Positions 23,544-32,307 of a stretch of 64,000 nt of DNA are shown piece after piece; within the stretch, counting starts at the first letter, position 1, and the number at the start of each line of letters is the position of its first letter. The position numbers and the translations under genes were made by a program. The notes below the pieces were generated by a model, which made no database searches, was not told where the DNA came from, and saw only the letters and a program-made list of their open reading frames with translations. Location: NCBI GenBank assembly GCA_963849605.1, contig CAWKHX010000015.1:1259195-1323194 (forward strand). Reading direction: 5' to 3'. Source of the stretch: DASPHG01 sp963849605 (GTDB lineage: Bacteria > Actinomycetota > Thermoleophilia > Solirubrobacterales > Thermoleophilaceae).

Positions 23544-24422
23544 TGAGCTGGTCCGACGAAGCCGAAGCGGATCATCGACGGGGACCTGACCGCCGGGCTT
23601 GCATACGTGACTCCGGCGGGTGGGGTGGTGGTCACTGCCGTGGCGCCGATCGGGCTGCACGACCGCGCGGCCGGGACCGTCGGGTTCACGACGTCACTGG
23701 GCTTCGGCAAGAAGCTCGAGCGGATCAAGCGCAACCCGAAGGTCGCGCTCGCCTACCACGCGCGCGAGCACGGCTTCGCCGACAGCAACCTCTACGTGCT
23801 GGTCCAGGGCATCGCGCGGCCGACCACGGACCCGGACCGCGACTACCTCGAGAACGTCATCGCGAAAAAGGCCGAGCGCTTCATGGGCCCGCCCAAGCGC
23901 GGTGTCTTCTGGGACCGCTGGCTCGAGGCCTACTACTCCGACCGCGTGCCGGTCACAGTCGACGTGGAGCGCGTGCTCACGTGGCCGGGGGATGAGCTCG
24001 TGAGCGGGCCGCCCTCGCAGTCGCCTCCCAAGAACGGGATCGGCCCGCGCGTCAAGCCGCTGGGGATGGACCTGCCGCACAGGCTGCTCGGCTGGACGGG
24101 GGCAAACGGCTTCCCCGAGGTCGTGGCGGTTGACGCGCGCGTCGCCGACGACGGTTGGATCGAGGTCCAGTCGAGCGCGGGGATCCCCGCCGGCGAGCGC
24201 CGCGCCGGCCTGCTCGCGCACGACTACAACGCGAAGCTGATCGGGCTCGAAGCGCGGCAGCACACCGGGTGGCTCGTGAGCGACGACGGCTCGCGCGGAC
24301 GGTACGCCCCGCACACGGTGTCGAAGTTCAAGGCGCCGGCGAACAAGACCGTGCTGCTGCTCGCGAACGGGTTCATGGCGCGCCGCGGGCTGAAGAAGGC
24401 GCGCCGCGCAGCAGCGAAATAG
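23543..24422 (+). CDS. Pyridoxamine-phosphate-oxidase-like (split-barrel) protein, frameshifted at the N-terminus as sequenced
   Basis: The main frame encodes a split-barrel flavin/F420-binding-type protein: GLAYVTPAGGVVVTAVAPIG, FTTSLGFGKKLERIKRNPKVALAYH (Arg/Lys-rich cofactor-phosphate site) and LYVLVQGIARP, then a ~150-residue C-terminal region. The frame has no good start before GTG 23607, which would cut the first strand. ATG 23543 overlaps the previous stop and, after skipping the G at 23558, reads MSWSDKPKRIIDGDLTAG, giving a continuous 292-residue protein. The cofactor (FMN or F420) and substrate are not determined. Confidence 0.78.
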
Positions 24423-24434
24423 GGCCTGCGCACG

Positions 24435-24440
24435 GATACT
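24435..24440 (+). promoter_or_regulatory. Probable -10 element (GATACT)
   Basis: GATACT ends 7 bases before the ATG of the SnoaL-like gene at 24448, the leaderless spacing seen at several other genes here. Confidence 0.4.
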
Positions 24441-24447
24441 GGGGTCG

Positions 24448-24999
24448 ATGGCGAAGGCCGTCAGAACGACGATCGACCCCGGGAAGCCGCTACGAACGCG
24501 GCGGACGGTCGACGAGCGGCTGCTGGTTCGCTGGCCCTGGCTGTTCGTGCGGCTCGCGCGCGTTTTCGAGCGAATGCCGCCGCGCTCGAGGATCCGGCAG
24601 GCGGTCCTAGGCCGGGGCGTGCACTCCGCCTGGGGCGCATGGTCGCGCGGTGACCTTGACCTGGTGCTCGTGCGCTACGCGCCGGACGTCGTCCTGGACG
24701 CGATTCCGAACATGATCGCGGCCGGCATGTCCCGTACGTATGAGGGCCATGAGGGGATCCGCCGGCTCTCCGCCGACTGGGGCGAGGCGTGGGAGAAGAT
24801 GGGCGTCGTGCCGGTCGAAGTCCTGGATTTCGGCGACTGCGTGTTGACCTATGGCCGCGGGCAAGTGCAGGCTCGCGGCCTCGACATCGAATTCGAGTAC
24901 GACGTCTACTCGGTCGTCTGGTGGGACCGCGGCTTGATTGTGCGCCACCGCGACTTCACCGACCGCGAGGAGGCGCTGCGCGCGGTCGAGGCGGGCTAG
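24448..24999 (+). CDS. SnoaL/NTF2-like fold protein
   Basis: A 183-residue protein with a basic N-terminal helix region (residues 1-55) followed by a cone-shaped NTF2-like domain: AWSRGDLDLVLVRYAPDVVLDAIP, YEGHEGIRRLSADWGEAWE and a sheet ending in YDVYSVVWWDRGLIVRHRDFTDREEAL, a pattern typical of SnoaL-like polyketide cyclases and related ligand-binding proteins. The substrate cannot be deduced. The stop interlocks with the convergent subtilase gene (CTAG). Confidence 0.82.
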   Translation: MAKAVRTTIDPGKPLRTRRTVDERLLVRWPWLFVRLARVFERMPPRSRIRQAVLGRGVHSAWGAWSRGDLDLVLVRYAPDVVLDAIPNMIAAGMSRTYEGHEGIRRLSADWGEAWEKMGVVPVEVLDFGDCVLTYGRGQVQARGLDIEFEYDVYSVVWWDRGLIVRHRDFTDREEALRAVEAG

Positions 25000-26264
25000 T
25001 CGACCCGGTCGCCGATGGCGTTCAGCGCCTTGCGTGCGTTCAGGCGGCCGTCGTACGCGACCTTGCCGTCGAGCGCGGGCGGCTTGTCGACCTTGCGCCT
25101 GATCACGTAGCGCAGGTCCTCGTACGTCGCATCCGACTCCTGCTTCTTCAACAGCGCCGCGACACCGGCCGCAAACGGGGCCGCCATCGACGTGCCCGAC
25201 AGCACCTTGTAGCCGCCGTCGAGATAGGTGGATCGGATGTCGTCGCCCGGCGCCGCCACGTCGACCTCCTCCGAGCCGAAGTTGGAGAACGACGCGAGCT
25301 TGTCCGTCGCCGTCGAGGCGGCGACAGCGAGGATGTTGTCGTCGTTGAACGCGGCGGGGTACTCAGGTGACTTGTCGATGTTCTCGCCGTTGTTTCCCGC
25401 CGCCACGACGAGGAGGGCGTTCTTCTTCTTCGCGAACTTGACGGCGTCGTGCAGCGCCTCGGACTTGCCGCTCGTGCCGAACGAGCAGTTGATGATCTTC
25501 GCGCCCGACTTGACCGCGTACTCGATCCCGGCGATCGCGTCCGAGGTCGAGCCGCGGCCGCGCGAGTCGAGGAACTTGACCGGCACGACCTTCCCCGACC
25601 AGCACACGCCGGCGACGCCCGTTCCGTTGTTGCCGCGCCCGGCGACGATGCCGGCGACGTGCGTGCCGTGTCCCTCGTCGTCCTTGCCGGACCCCTTGCC
25701 CTTGATCGCGTTGAAGCCGTGGGCGTCGTCGACGTACCCGTTCTTGTCGTTGTCCTTGCCGTCGCCCGGCTTGTCCTTGCTCTCGACGATGTTGGCCTTC
25801 AGATCGGGGTGGTCGAAGTCGACCCCGGTGTCGAGTACCGCGACCTTCGCGCAGCCCGTGCGCGTCGCCCAAGCGTCGGGGGCGTCGATGTCGTAGTCGT
25901 CCGGGCTGTCGCCGAGTGCGTACTGGGAGGCGTAGAGCGGGTCGTCGGGCGTCTTCGCGGAGGCGAAGTTGAAGAAGTCGCGCTCGGCGTACGCGACCTC
26001 CGGCCTCCTCGACAGGCGCCGGCGCAAGATCCGAAGCGAGGTCCCGGAGCGCGGGCGGACGACCGCCAGCCTTCCGTCCCGGACCGCGCGAAAGCGCTCG
26101 GAGATCCGGCCGCTGTCGGCACCGAGTACCTGCTCCTGGCGGTCCTTCGAGACGCCCTTGTCGAAGCCGACGAGAAGCTGGCCGGAGACGGCGGGGGGAG
26201 CGGCGCCCGCGGGAGCGCAGCACAGGAGGCCGCCAGCGCATGCAATGAACGCCGCAGCCTTCAT
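24996..26264 (-). CDS. Secreted subtilisin-family (S8) serine protease
   Basis: A 422-residue exported protease: signal peptide (residues 1-22, ending AGAAPP), an inhibitor-I9-like propeptide (residues 25-95), then the catalytic domain. The triad is visible as Asp in AVLDTGVDFDHPD, His in GHGTHVAGIVAG and Ser in LSGTSMAAPFAAG, with the oxyanion Asn in VVAAGNNGEN. It probably degrades extracellular protein and matures by propeptide removal. It is divergent from a cupredoxin lipoprotein gene, with a palindrome in the shared upstream region. Confidence 0.95.
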   Translation of the reverse strand: MKAAAFIACAGGLLCCAPAGAAPPAVSGQLLVGFDKGVSKDRQEQVLGADSGRISERFRAVRDGRLAVVRPRSGTSLRILRRRLSRRPEVAYAERDFFNFASAKTPDDPLYASQYALGDSPDDYDIDAPDAWATRTGCAKVAVLDTGVDFDHPDLKANIVESKDKPGDGKDNDKNGYVDDAHGFNAIKGKGSGKDDEGHGTHVAGIVAGRGNNGTGVAGVCWSGKVVPVKFLDSRGRGSTSDAIAGIEYAVKSGAKIINCSFGTSGKSEALHDAVKFAKKKNALLVVAAGNNGENIDKSPEYPAAFNDDNILAVAASTATDKLASFSNFGSEEVDVAAPGDDIRSTYLDGGYKVLSGTSMAAPFAAGVAALLKKQESDATYEDLRYVIRRKVDKPPALDGKVAYDGRLNARKALNAIGDRVD

Positions 26265-26293
26265 GCGCCAGAAGCTACATGGAACGCCTGATC

Positions 26294-26309
26294 CTTAGCC
26301 TGGGCTAAG
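26294..26309. promoter_or_regulatory. Perfect 7-bp inverted repeat in a divergent promoter region
   Basis: CTTAGCC-TG-GGCTAAG lies between the divergent subtilase (start 26264) and cupredoxin (start 26334) genes. Its position 12 bases before the -10-like TAGGGT suits an operator over the -35 region of the cupredoxin promoter. The binding protein is unknown. Confidence 0.45.
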
Positions 26310-26320
26310 AGAGTCGTGGG

Positions 26321-26326
26321 TAGGGT
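26321..26326 (+). promoter_or_regulatory. Probable -10 element (TAGGGT)
   Basis: TAGGGT ends 7 bases before the ATG at 26334, compatible with a leaderless cupredoxin mRNA. Confidence 0.45.
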
Positions 26327-26333
26327 GCCGCGG

Positions 26334-26783
26334 ATGCGGAGGCTGATCCTTTTCATCGCCGTTGGGCTCGCGCTCGTCGTCGGGGGCTGCGGCGGGGACG
26401 ACGACGAGAACGCCACCGGAAGCGGGACGACCGACACCGTCGAGGCGGAGAAGCAGGCCACGACGCTGGATGTCTCGATGACGGAGTTCAAGTTCGCCCC
26501 GGCAAACCCCGAGCTCGCGCGGGGGCCGCTCGAGATCACGGCCACGAACAAGGGCAAGACTCCGCACGAGCTCGTGCTGCTGAAGACGAACGCCGAGCCG
26601 AGCAAGCTCCGCAAGGACGGCAAGGACGTCTCCGAGAAGGGCAGCGTCGGTGAGATCCCCGCGGTACCGGCGGGTCAGAGCGGGTCGGAGACGTTCGATC
26701 TCAGGCCCGGCAAGTACGTGATGGTCTGCAACATCTCCGGTCACTACGACGCCGGGATGTACGGGTCCCTGACCGTCCGCTAG
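26334..26783 (+). CDS. Cupredoxin-domain lipoprotein
   Basis: A 149-residue exported lipoprotein: lipobox ALVVGGCGGD (Cys about 17), an acidic linker and one cupredoxin domain. The type-1 copper ligands are in place: His in KTPHELVLL, Cys in VMVCNISGH, the following His, and Met in AGMYGS. It resembles single-domain blue copper electron carriers and the second domain of the lipoprotein at 20806-21624. ATG 26334 is preferred over upstream GTGs because it follows a -10-like element and begins the signal peptide. The stop interlocks with the P450 gene (CTAG). Confidence 0.87.
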   Translation: MRRLILFIAVGLALVVGGCGGDDDENATGSGTTDTVEAEKQATTLDVSMTEFKFAPANPELARGPLEITATNKGKTPHELVLLKTNAEPSKLRKDGKDVSEKGSVGEIPAVPAGQSGSETFDLRPGKYVMVCNISGHYDAGMYGSLTVR

Positions 26784-28084
26784 CCCACGCTCTCGACGAT
26801 CGCCTCGCCGCCGCGGCTCGGCAGCAGCGTGACTCCGCGGAAGCGCGCACTCTCGCCCTTCTCGCGGGGCGCGCGCAGGCGGGCGCGGCGGAGGATCGCC
26901 GTCAGCACGACCTGCATCTCGAGCTCGGCGAACGCTGCGCCGAGGCAGCGGCGCACGCCGCCGCCGAAGGGCACCCACGTGTACGGCTCGGGGGCGCCGT
27001 CGAGGAAGCGCTCGGGGCGGAACTCCTGCGGGTCGGGCGGGTAGAGCGCCGGGTCGTACTGGACCAGCAGGAGCGACGCGGCGAGCTGCGTGCCCGGCTG
27101 GACCAGGTAGCCGCCGAGCTCGGTCGGCTCGGCGGGCGCGCGGAACACCTCGGTCACGACGGGGCGCACGCGGAGCGTCTCCTTGACGACGGCGTCCATG
27201 TAGTCGCCGGACGCGCCGGCGTTGACCTCTTCGGTCAGGCGCTGCAGCGCGTGCGGTGTGCGCAGCAGGCGTTCGAACGCCCAGCCGATCGAAGTGGCCG
27301 TCGTCTCGTGCCCCGCCAGCAGCAGTGTGATCAGCTCGTCGCGGAGCTCGCGATCGGTGAGCGGGCTGCCGTCCTCGTCGCGGGCGGCCAGGAGCAGCGC
27401 GAGGATGTCGCCGCGACCGTCGCTGTCGGGCTCCGCGCGGCGACGGGTGATCTCCTCGTAGAGCAGCTCGTCGACGCGGTCGCGGCGAGCCAGGAAGCGG
27501 CCCCAGGGACTGCGCGGGCCGAGGTCCTTCTGCACCAGCAGGAGGAGCGGGTTCGCCGCCGACAGGCCCGGTAGCAGGCGCTTGAACTCCTCGATCCTGT
27601 CGGTATCGGTGACACCGAAGACCGCACGGATGATCACCTCGAGCGTGATCGTCTGCGCGACCGTTCGCGTGCGCACAGTCTGGCCCGCCCGCCAGCCGTC
27701 GATCTCGCGATTCGCGATCTCATCGATCAGCTCAGCGAAACGCGCGATCGCCTCGCCGTGGAACGGCGGCAGCATCAGCTTGCGCATGCGGAGGTGGCGG
27801 TCGCCGTCGAGCAACAGGATCGACTCGGGACCGGTGACGGGCTCCATGATCTGACGCGGCTCCGCGACGCGGTACTGCGCCGGCTTCCACTTGAACATCT
27901 GCTCGATCAGCGCGCGGTCGGCGACGTGGATCATCGGACCCGCAAGCACGTCGTTTGTGCGGAAGAGCGGGCCGTAGCGCTTGCGCATCAAGAGCCGCGC
28001 CTGGATTGGGCGGGCGACGCCGAGCCAGGTCTGAAGCGGTCGCGGAATCCGCGGCCCCGGGATCTCCGATGTCGGCCTAGCCAC
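26780..28084 (-). CDS. Cytochrome P450
   Basis: A 434-residue soluble P450. Signatures: LLLAGHETTATSIGW (I-helix oxygen-activation motif), KETLRVRP (ExxR of the K helix), FRPERFLDGAPEPYTWVPFGGGVRRCLGAAFAELEM (heme loop with the Cys thiolate ligand in RRCLG). It should catalyse mono-oxygenation of a hydrophobic substrate with an external ferredoxin system, which is not encoded nearby. The frame stays open upstream, but GTG 28084 gives the standard N-terminus (EIPGPRIPRPLQTW) and is chosen for that reason. Confidence 0.95.
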   Translation of the reverse strand: MARPTSEIPGPRIPRPLQTWLGVARPIQARLLMRKRYGPLFRTNDVLAGPMIHVADRALIEQMFKWKPAQYRVAEPRQIMEPVTGPESILLLDGDRHLRMRKLMLPPFHGEAIARFAELIDEIANREIDGWRAGQTVRTRTVAQTITLEVIIRAVFGVTDTDRIEEFKRLLPGLSAANPLLLLVQKDLGPRSPWGRFLARRDRVDELLYEEITRRRAEPDSDGRGDILALLLAARDEDGSPLTDRELRDELITLLLAGHETTATSIGWAFERLLRTPHALQRLTEEVNAGASGDYMDAVVKETLRVRPVVTEVFRAPAEPTELGGYLVQPGTQLAASLLLVQYDPALYPPDPQEFRPERFLDGAPEPYTWVPFGGGVRRCLGAAFAELEMQVVLTAILRRARLRAPREKGESARFRGVTLLPSRGGEAIVESVG

Positions 28085-28107
28085 GCTAGGCGGGGTTTTA
28101 GCGGGCT

Positions 28108-30816
28108 TTACTTCCGTCCGCGCTTCTCGACGGTGACCGTGCGCTCGGCCTCGGTCGTCGCGCCCTCGTTGTCCGTGACGCGCAGCGCGACCGGGTAGTC
28201 GCCCGGCTTGAGGTAGGCGTGTCGCACCTGGCGGGTCGATCCGTCGTCGAACTGCCCGTCGGCGTCGAGATCCCACGCGTAGGCGGCAACGGTGCCGTTC
28301 TCGTCGGCCGCGTCCGCGGTGAACGTGACGGTGTCGCGCGCAACCGGCTCGGCGGGCGAGTACGAGATGGTGGCGGTCGGCGCGGGGTTGGTCACGTCGA
28401 TCGTGGCGGCGGCCTCGTCGGTCGCGCCGCTCGAGTCGGTGACCCGCAGCGCGACGGTGTGCTCCCCGGTGGTCGTGAAGGTGTGTGCGGCGGTTGCGTC
28501 CTCGCCGTCGTCGAACTGTCCGTCGCCATCGAGGTCCCACGCCTGCGAGGCGATCGCGCCGTCACCGTCGGTCGAGGTAGATGTGAAGCTCACCTCACGG
28601 CCGGTCTGCGGCGCTTCGGGCGAGTAGTCGAATGATGCCTGCGGCGGCTGGTTGGCGGGATGCTCGCTGGGCAGCACCGTCGCGACCAGCGGCTTCTCGA
28701 AGCCACGGCCGTACTGCTCGCCGACGCTGCCATCGCGCTGGCCGGGAAGCATCACCATGCGCTGCTCGGCGACGAGCTCAGTGAGCGGGACGGTCTGCCG
28801 CGCGTTGTCGGAGTCCGCGATCATCAGGATGTGCAGGCCGTGGGTGCCGATCGAGCCCTGGTAGAAGCGCTTCGTCCCGAGGTCGTCGGTCTGCCCGCTC
28901 CAGCACTCACGCGGCTGCGTCGACCCGTCCGGGGCTGTGTAGGTCCGCGGCTCGTTCGACGAACGCAGGTTCAGCTTGGGCCCGGGATCCGTTCCCGTGC
29001 CGTCGTCGAAGCAGGAATCGTCCCGGTAGTAGGGCACCGCGAAGATGGACTGCACTGCGCCGCCGGCGGAGAGGTCGGTGACGTCGTCGACCTGGTAGCG
29101 GTCGACGATCGAGCCGTCGGGGCCGGCGGTGACGTTCCACTGGTAGGCCGTGTTCGCCTCGCTCATCTGCGGATCGGGCAGGTCGATCGACTGGTGGTAG
29201 GGGAATGAGCCGCACGGCTCGGGAGCGTGCGGGGCCTGGCCGGTCGGGTCGTTGTCGATGAAGCCGTTGATGGAGTCGACCGCGGGCTCGAACGGCTGGC
29301 ACACGGCGTCCGGGAGGTACTGGCTGCATAGGCCAGGGAGCGAGCTGTAGAGCGCGCGGTACTGCTGGTCGATGTCGCTCGTCGTGTTGTCGTCGTAGTT
29401 CGAGTTGCAGGGGTCGTCGAGGTTGCCGAAGACGTCGTCATTGACCCCGTCGATCGCGACGCCCTCCGGGTTCGACTGCGACATCGCCGAGTTGTAGAAG
29501 TTGGTCATCCGGCCTGCGTTGAAGTCCCACTGCGCATAGATCCCGTCGAGCGGCGGGATGACGTGCACCCGCAGGTAGCTCTTCTGCCGGACCTCGTCGC
29601 GATAGAACGTCTCGCGCCTGATCACGTTCGTCCCGGAGTCGGCGCCCCACGTCTCGCGGATCGCGCGCACCGGGCCGGTGCGCTCGCCGAGCAGCGTGCT
29701 CGAGCCGCCCCAGTTCGTGTCTTCCTCCTCGTACCCGCAGCAGGGGGTCTCCGAGGAGGGGTCCTGCTGGAATGCCCGCGCCTTCCAGCGGTCGACGAGG
29801 TCGGGGCCGAAGGTGTCGCCGGCGTCAGGCGAGATGCGGAGGTCGGTCATGAGCCAACGGCCGTCGTAGCGGAACTTGTAGCGGTCGGTCGTGACCGTCG
29901 CGTCGTCGCGAGGACGGCGTCGCTCGTCCTGGCCGACGATGTTGCCGTTTTCGTCGCAGACGATGCCGCGGGCGGCGTTGCCGTAGTTGTCGTAGCTCGA
30001 CTCGGACTTCTCGAACAGGTCCGCGTTTGTGTCACGCTCGTACTGGACGTAGCCGTTGTCGGCGTTGTACGTCAGCTCGGGCCCGTCCGCCGCAGCCTTT
30101 GCCACGTACGCCACGCGCGCCTCCGCCGGGTTCGTGGGATCGGTGAGCCGGACCTCGCGCATGTCCTCGATGCCCGCCGGAAGCGGGGCGTCTGCGGGGG
30201 CGGGGTCGGCGGCGTCGCTAGCCATGAAGACGAGCTCGTCGTTGTCGTCGAGCCCCGACACAGGGTCGGGCGTGGTCGCCTGCCCGTTCGCCGGCCGCGC
30301 GAGGCACGGGTTGTCAGGGTCTTGCTCGGTGAACCGGAAGCCCTCGCGATCGAACGCGTATGTCGTGTGCTGGTCCTCGCCGGAGTAGACCGCGAAGCCG
30401 GAGGCCGCGTTGTCGAGATACCGAGTGAACATCTCGTCGACCTGGAACGGAATCTGCTCGAAGCGGGTGCCGTCCCAGCGGTAGCCGAGCAGCCGGTCGA
30501 CCGGGGTGCCGCTCAGCTGGGCTTGGTCCTGCGAGTCGAACTCGGGTTCGGCGTAGTTGTTGTGCTGGTCGCAGTTGTCGTCGTCGGCCAAGCACTGGCC
30601 CACGGCGGGCACGTCCGTGAGCGGCGCCTTTGCCGTCACGTTCGAGCGCGTGCCCCAATCGGCGAAGTCCTTGCCGGTCAGGACCACCGGCTCGGTGTCG
30701 CGCGCGGCGGGGACGCTGTAGTCGCCCACGGGCAGCGCAGAGGACAGCGCCGGCACGGCCATGCTGGCCGCGGCTCCGGCGATGACGAACAGCGCGCGAG
30801 TAGTCGAGCCCTTCAC
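28108..30816 (-). CDS. Large secreted protein with two C-terminal PKD domains
   Basis: A 902-residue protein with a signal peptide (residues 1-28, ending SSALP). The first ~700 residues are rich in Asp, Asn, Tyr and Cys and show no recognised catalytic motif; repeated DxDN/DDN-type acidic loops suggest calcium binding. Residues ~725-810 and ~812-900 are two PKD-like beta-sandwich domains, each with a WDLDGDGQFDDG-type loop (second: WDLDADGQFDDG) and a HTYxxxGxYxVxLxVTD-type end, which usually mediate adhesion. GTG start next to GGAGG; a slightly later start cannot be excluded. Probably an extracellular surface or polymer-binding protein. Confidence 0.8.
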   Translation of the reverse strand: MKGSTTRALFVIAGAAASMAVPALSSALPVGDYSVPAARDTEPVVLTGKDFADWGTRSNVTAKAPLTDVPAVGQCLADDDNCDQHNNYAEPEFDSQDQAQLSGTPVDRLLGYRWDGTRFEQIPFQVDEMFTRYLDNAASGFAVYSGEDQHTTYAFDREGFRFTEQDPDNPCLARPANGQATTPDPVSGLDDNDELVFMASDAADPAPADAPLPAGIEDMREVRLTDPTNPAEARVAYVAKAAADGPELTYNADNGYVQYERDTNADLFEKSESSYDNYGNAARGIVCDENGNIVGQDERRRPRDDATVTTDRYKFRYDGRWLMTDLRISPDAGDTFGPDLVDRWKARAFQQDPSSETPCCGYEEEDTNWGGSSTLLGERTGPVRAIRETWGADSGTNVIRRETFYRDEVRQKSYLRVHVIPPLDGIYAQWDFNAGRMTNFYNSAMSQSNPEGVAIDGVNDDVFGNLDDPCNSNYDDNTTSDIDQQYRALYSSLPGLCSQYLPDAVCQPFEPAVDSINGFIDNDPTGQAPHAPEPCGSFPYHQSIDLPDPQMSEANTAYQWNVTAGPDGSIVDRYQVDDVTDLSAGGAVQSIFAVPYYRDDSCFDDGTGTDPGPKLNLRSSNEPRTYTAPDGSTQPRECWSGQTDDLGTKRFYQGSIGTHGLHILMIADSDNARQTVPLTELVAEQRMVMLPGQRDGSVGEQYGRGFEKPLVATVLPSEHPANQPPQASFDYSPEAPQTGREVSFTSTSTDGDGAIASQAWDLDGDGQFDDGEDATAAHTFTTTGEHTVALRVTDSSGATDEAAATIDVTNPAPTATISYSPAEPVARDTVTFTADAADENGTVAAYAWDLDADGQFDDGSTRQVRHAYLKPGDYPVALRVTDNEGATTEAERTVTVEKRGRK

Positions 30817-30868
30817 CTCCAGGATTCAACGCGCGAGCGCGCTGGTTCTTGCGGGGCGGAGGCGCTAG

Positions 30869-30941
30869 CGCGCCCGGCAGGATTCGAACCTGCGACTTCT
30901 GCCTCCGGAGGGCAGCGCTCTATCCACTGAGCTACGGGCGC
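30869..30941 (-). tRNA. tRNA-Arg (anticodon CCG)
   Basis: A complete 73-base cloverleaf on the reverse strand: acceptor GCGCCCG/CGGGCGC, D stem GCTC/GAGC, anticodon stem CTGCC/GGCAG around loop CTCCGGA (anticodon CCG), T loop TTCGAAT, discriminator G. The CCA is not encoded. It lies between the PKD protein gene and the HD-domain gene. Confidence 0.95.
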
Positions 30942-30955
30942 GGGCCCGAGCCAGT

Positions 30956-31747
30956 CTAGATCCTGAAGATCGGCACCAGTCGCTTCTCGTGCTCGGCGTC
31001 GATGCGCGCCGTCACCTCGACGTGATCCTCGAGCCCGGAGCCGCGCAGCTTGGTCGCCAGCAGCTCGTCCACCTGGAAGATGCCGGCGGAGTTGTTCATC
31101 TCGATCTCGATCCGGATCGCGCGATCGTCCCCCTCGTCGATCCGAACGTCTTCGATCGCCGCCGCCGAGAGCGAGTGGATGTTCGGGCGGTTCGCCTCGA
31201 ACGGGACGCGCGAGCGGCCCTCCTCCATGTCGAGCGCGTCCGCCACCCGCACGATGCCCGCCTCGAGCGTGAGCGGGTCACCCCGGCGGCGGTGGCCGAT
31301 GATCGCGTGCAGCGTCTCCGACGCGAGGATCGACCGCGCGGGCTCCTCGTACACGTCCGCGAGCAGGTGGTCGAGCTTCCGCGCGGCGAGGAACAGGCTG
31401 TAGGCCTCGTGGTCGGTGCGGTGGATCGACATGCCGGTGTCGTGCAGGAGCGCGGCGGCGGCGATGACGACCTCCGCGTCCTTCGGCGTGAAGCCGTGCT
31501 GGCAGACGACCGGCTCGACGCCGCGGCGGCTCAGGAGCCGCAGGAGCCGCAGCGCGATGTTCATCACCTTCTGGACGTGGATCCACGAGTGGTCGGACAT
31601 CTGGAGCCGCTCCGCGTTCACCTGCTGCGCGTACCACCACGCCTTGAGCTGCAGATCGGCGTTCACCGCTTCGAGGAATGTGGCCAGCCGGGGATTGCGC
31701 TCGGCGGGCGCACTGATATGCATCTGTGCGATGGCTTCCTCGTACAT
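30956..31747 (-). CDS. HD-domain metal-dependent phosphohydrolase
   Basis: A 263-residue HD-superfamily protein. The conserved residues are visible: His in SWIHVQKVMNIALRLL, HD in AALLHDTGMSIHRTDHE, His in AIIGHRRRGD and Asp in RVADALDMEEGRSR. This is the set used by HD phosphohydrolases to bind metal and cleave phosphate esters. Similar proteins act on nucleotides, including alarmones; the substrate here is unknown. Start is ATG 31747, giving a 17-base divergent overlap with the lipoprotein gene; ATG 31723 is an alternative that removes the overlap. Confidence 0.83.
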   Translation of the reverse strand: MYEEAIAQMHISAPAERNPRLATFLEAVNADLQLKAWWYAQQVNAERLQMSDHSWIHVQKVMNIALRLLRLLSRRGVEPVVCQHGFTPKDAEVVIAAAALLHDTGMSIHRTDHEAYSLFLAARKLDHLLADVYEEPARSILASETLHAIIGHRRRGDPLTLEAGIVRVADALDMEEGRSRVPFEANRPNIHSLSAAAIEDVRIDEGDDRAIRIEIEMNNSAGIFQVDELLATKLRGSGLEDHVEVTARIDAEHEKRLVPIFRI

Positions 31748-32288
31748 CGCCCGGAATTCTCCACGTCTGGTCGGAGCGACCCTCGTGACGGCGCTCGCCC
31801 TCGGCATTTCCGCGTGCGGCGACGACTCGGTCGAGGTCGGGGATTACGCGAACGACCTGTGCACCGCACTGAAGGGCTGGACACAGGACCTCCGCGACAG
31901 TCAGGCCGAATTGCAGGAGAAATCCAACCCGGGTTCGTCACTCGAGACCGACCGGGACGCGCTGCAGCAGTTCGTGGACGACGCGGTCGCGGCCACCGAC
32001 GACCTGAAGCAGGAGATCGAGGACGCGGGCGAGCCCGACGTCGATGGGGGCGGCGAGGTGGCGGGCGCGTTCCAGGACGCCGTCGAGGACACCCGCAGCC
32101 GGCTCGAGACGGCGCGGGACGAGGTGGGGGACATCCCGGCGGACAATCCGGAGGACTACCGCGCGGCGGTCGACGACTTCATCACGAACCTGCGGTCAAC
32201 GCTCGAGGGCATCGACGAGCACTTCGCGGACGTGGACGCGCCCGACCTCGACATGGCGCTCGACGACGCGAGCGCCTGCCAGGGCTGA
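31731..32288 (+). CDS. Small helical lipoprotein, unknown function
   Basis: A 185-residue protein with a signal peptide and lipobox (LALGISACGDD, Cys about 29), followed by an acidic, mainly helical region with regularly spaced charges (DLCTALKGWTQDLRDSQAEL ... LETARDEVGDIP) that probably forms a helical bundle. The two Cys at the ends (DLCTAL and SACQG) could form a disulphide. No family was recognised. ATG 31731 gives the signal peptide; the ORF is divergent from, and slightly overlaps, the HD gene, and precedes the secreted hydrolase by 19 bases. Confidence 0.65.
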   Translation: MASSYIARNSPRLVGATLVTALALGISACGDDSVEVGDYANDLCTALKGWTQDLRDSQAELQEKSNPGSSLETDRDALQQFVDDAVAATDDLKQEIEDAGEPDVDGGGEVAGAFQDAVEDTRSRLETARDEVGDIPADNPEDYRAAVDDFITNLRSTLEGIDEHFADVDAPDLDMALDDASACQG

Positions 32289-32293
32289 AGGGT

Positions 32294-32299
32294 TAGGCT
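32294..32299 (+). promoter_or_regulatory. Probable -10 element (TAGGCT)
   Basis: TAGGCT ends 8 bases before the GTG of the secreted hydrolase gene at 32308. Confidence 0.4.
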
Positions 32300-32307
32300 C
32301 CGCGCCT

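Noticed and set aside
29563..30930. 455-codon forward frame opposite the PKD gene
   Set aside because: No start context or domain; the end runs through the tRNA-Arg gene.
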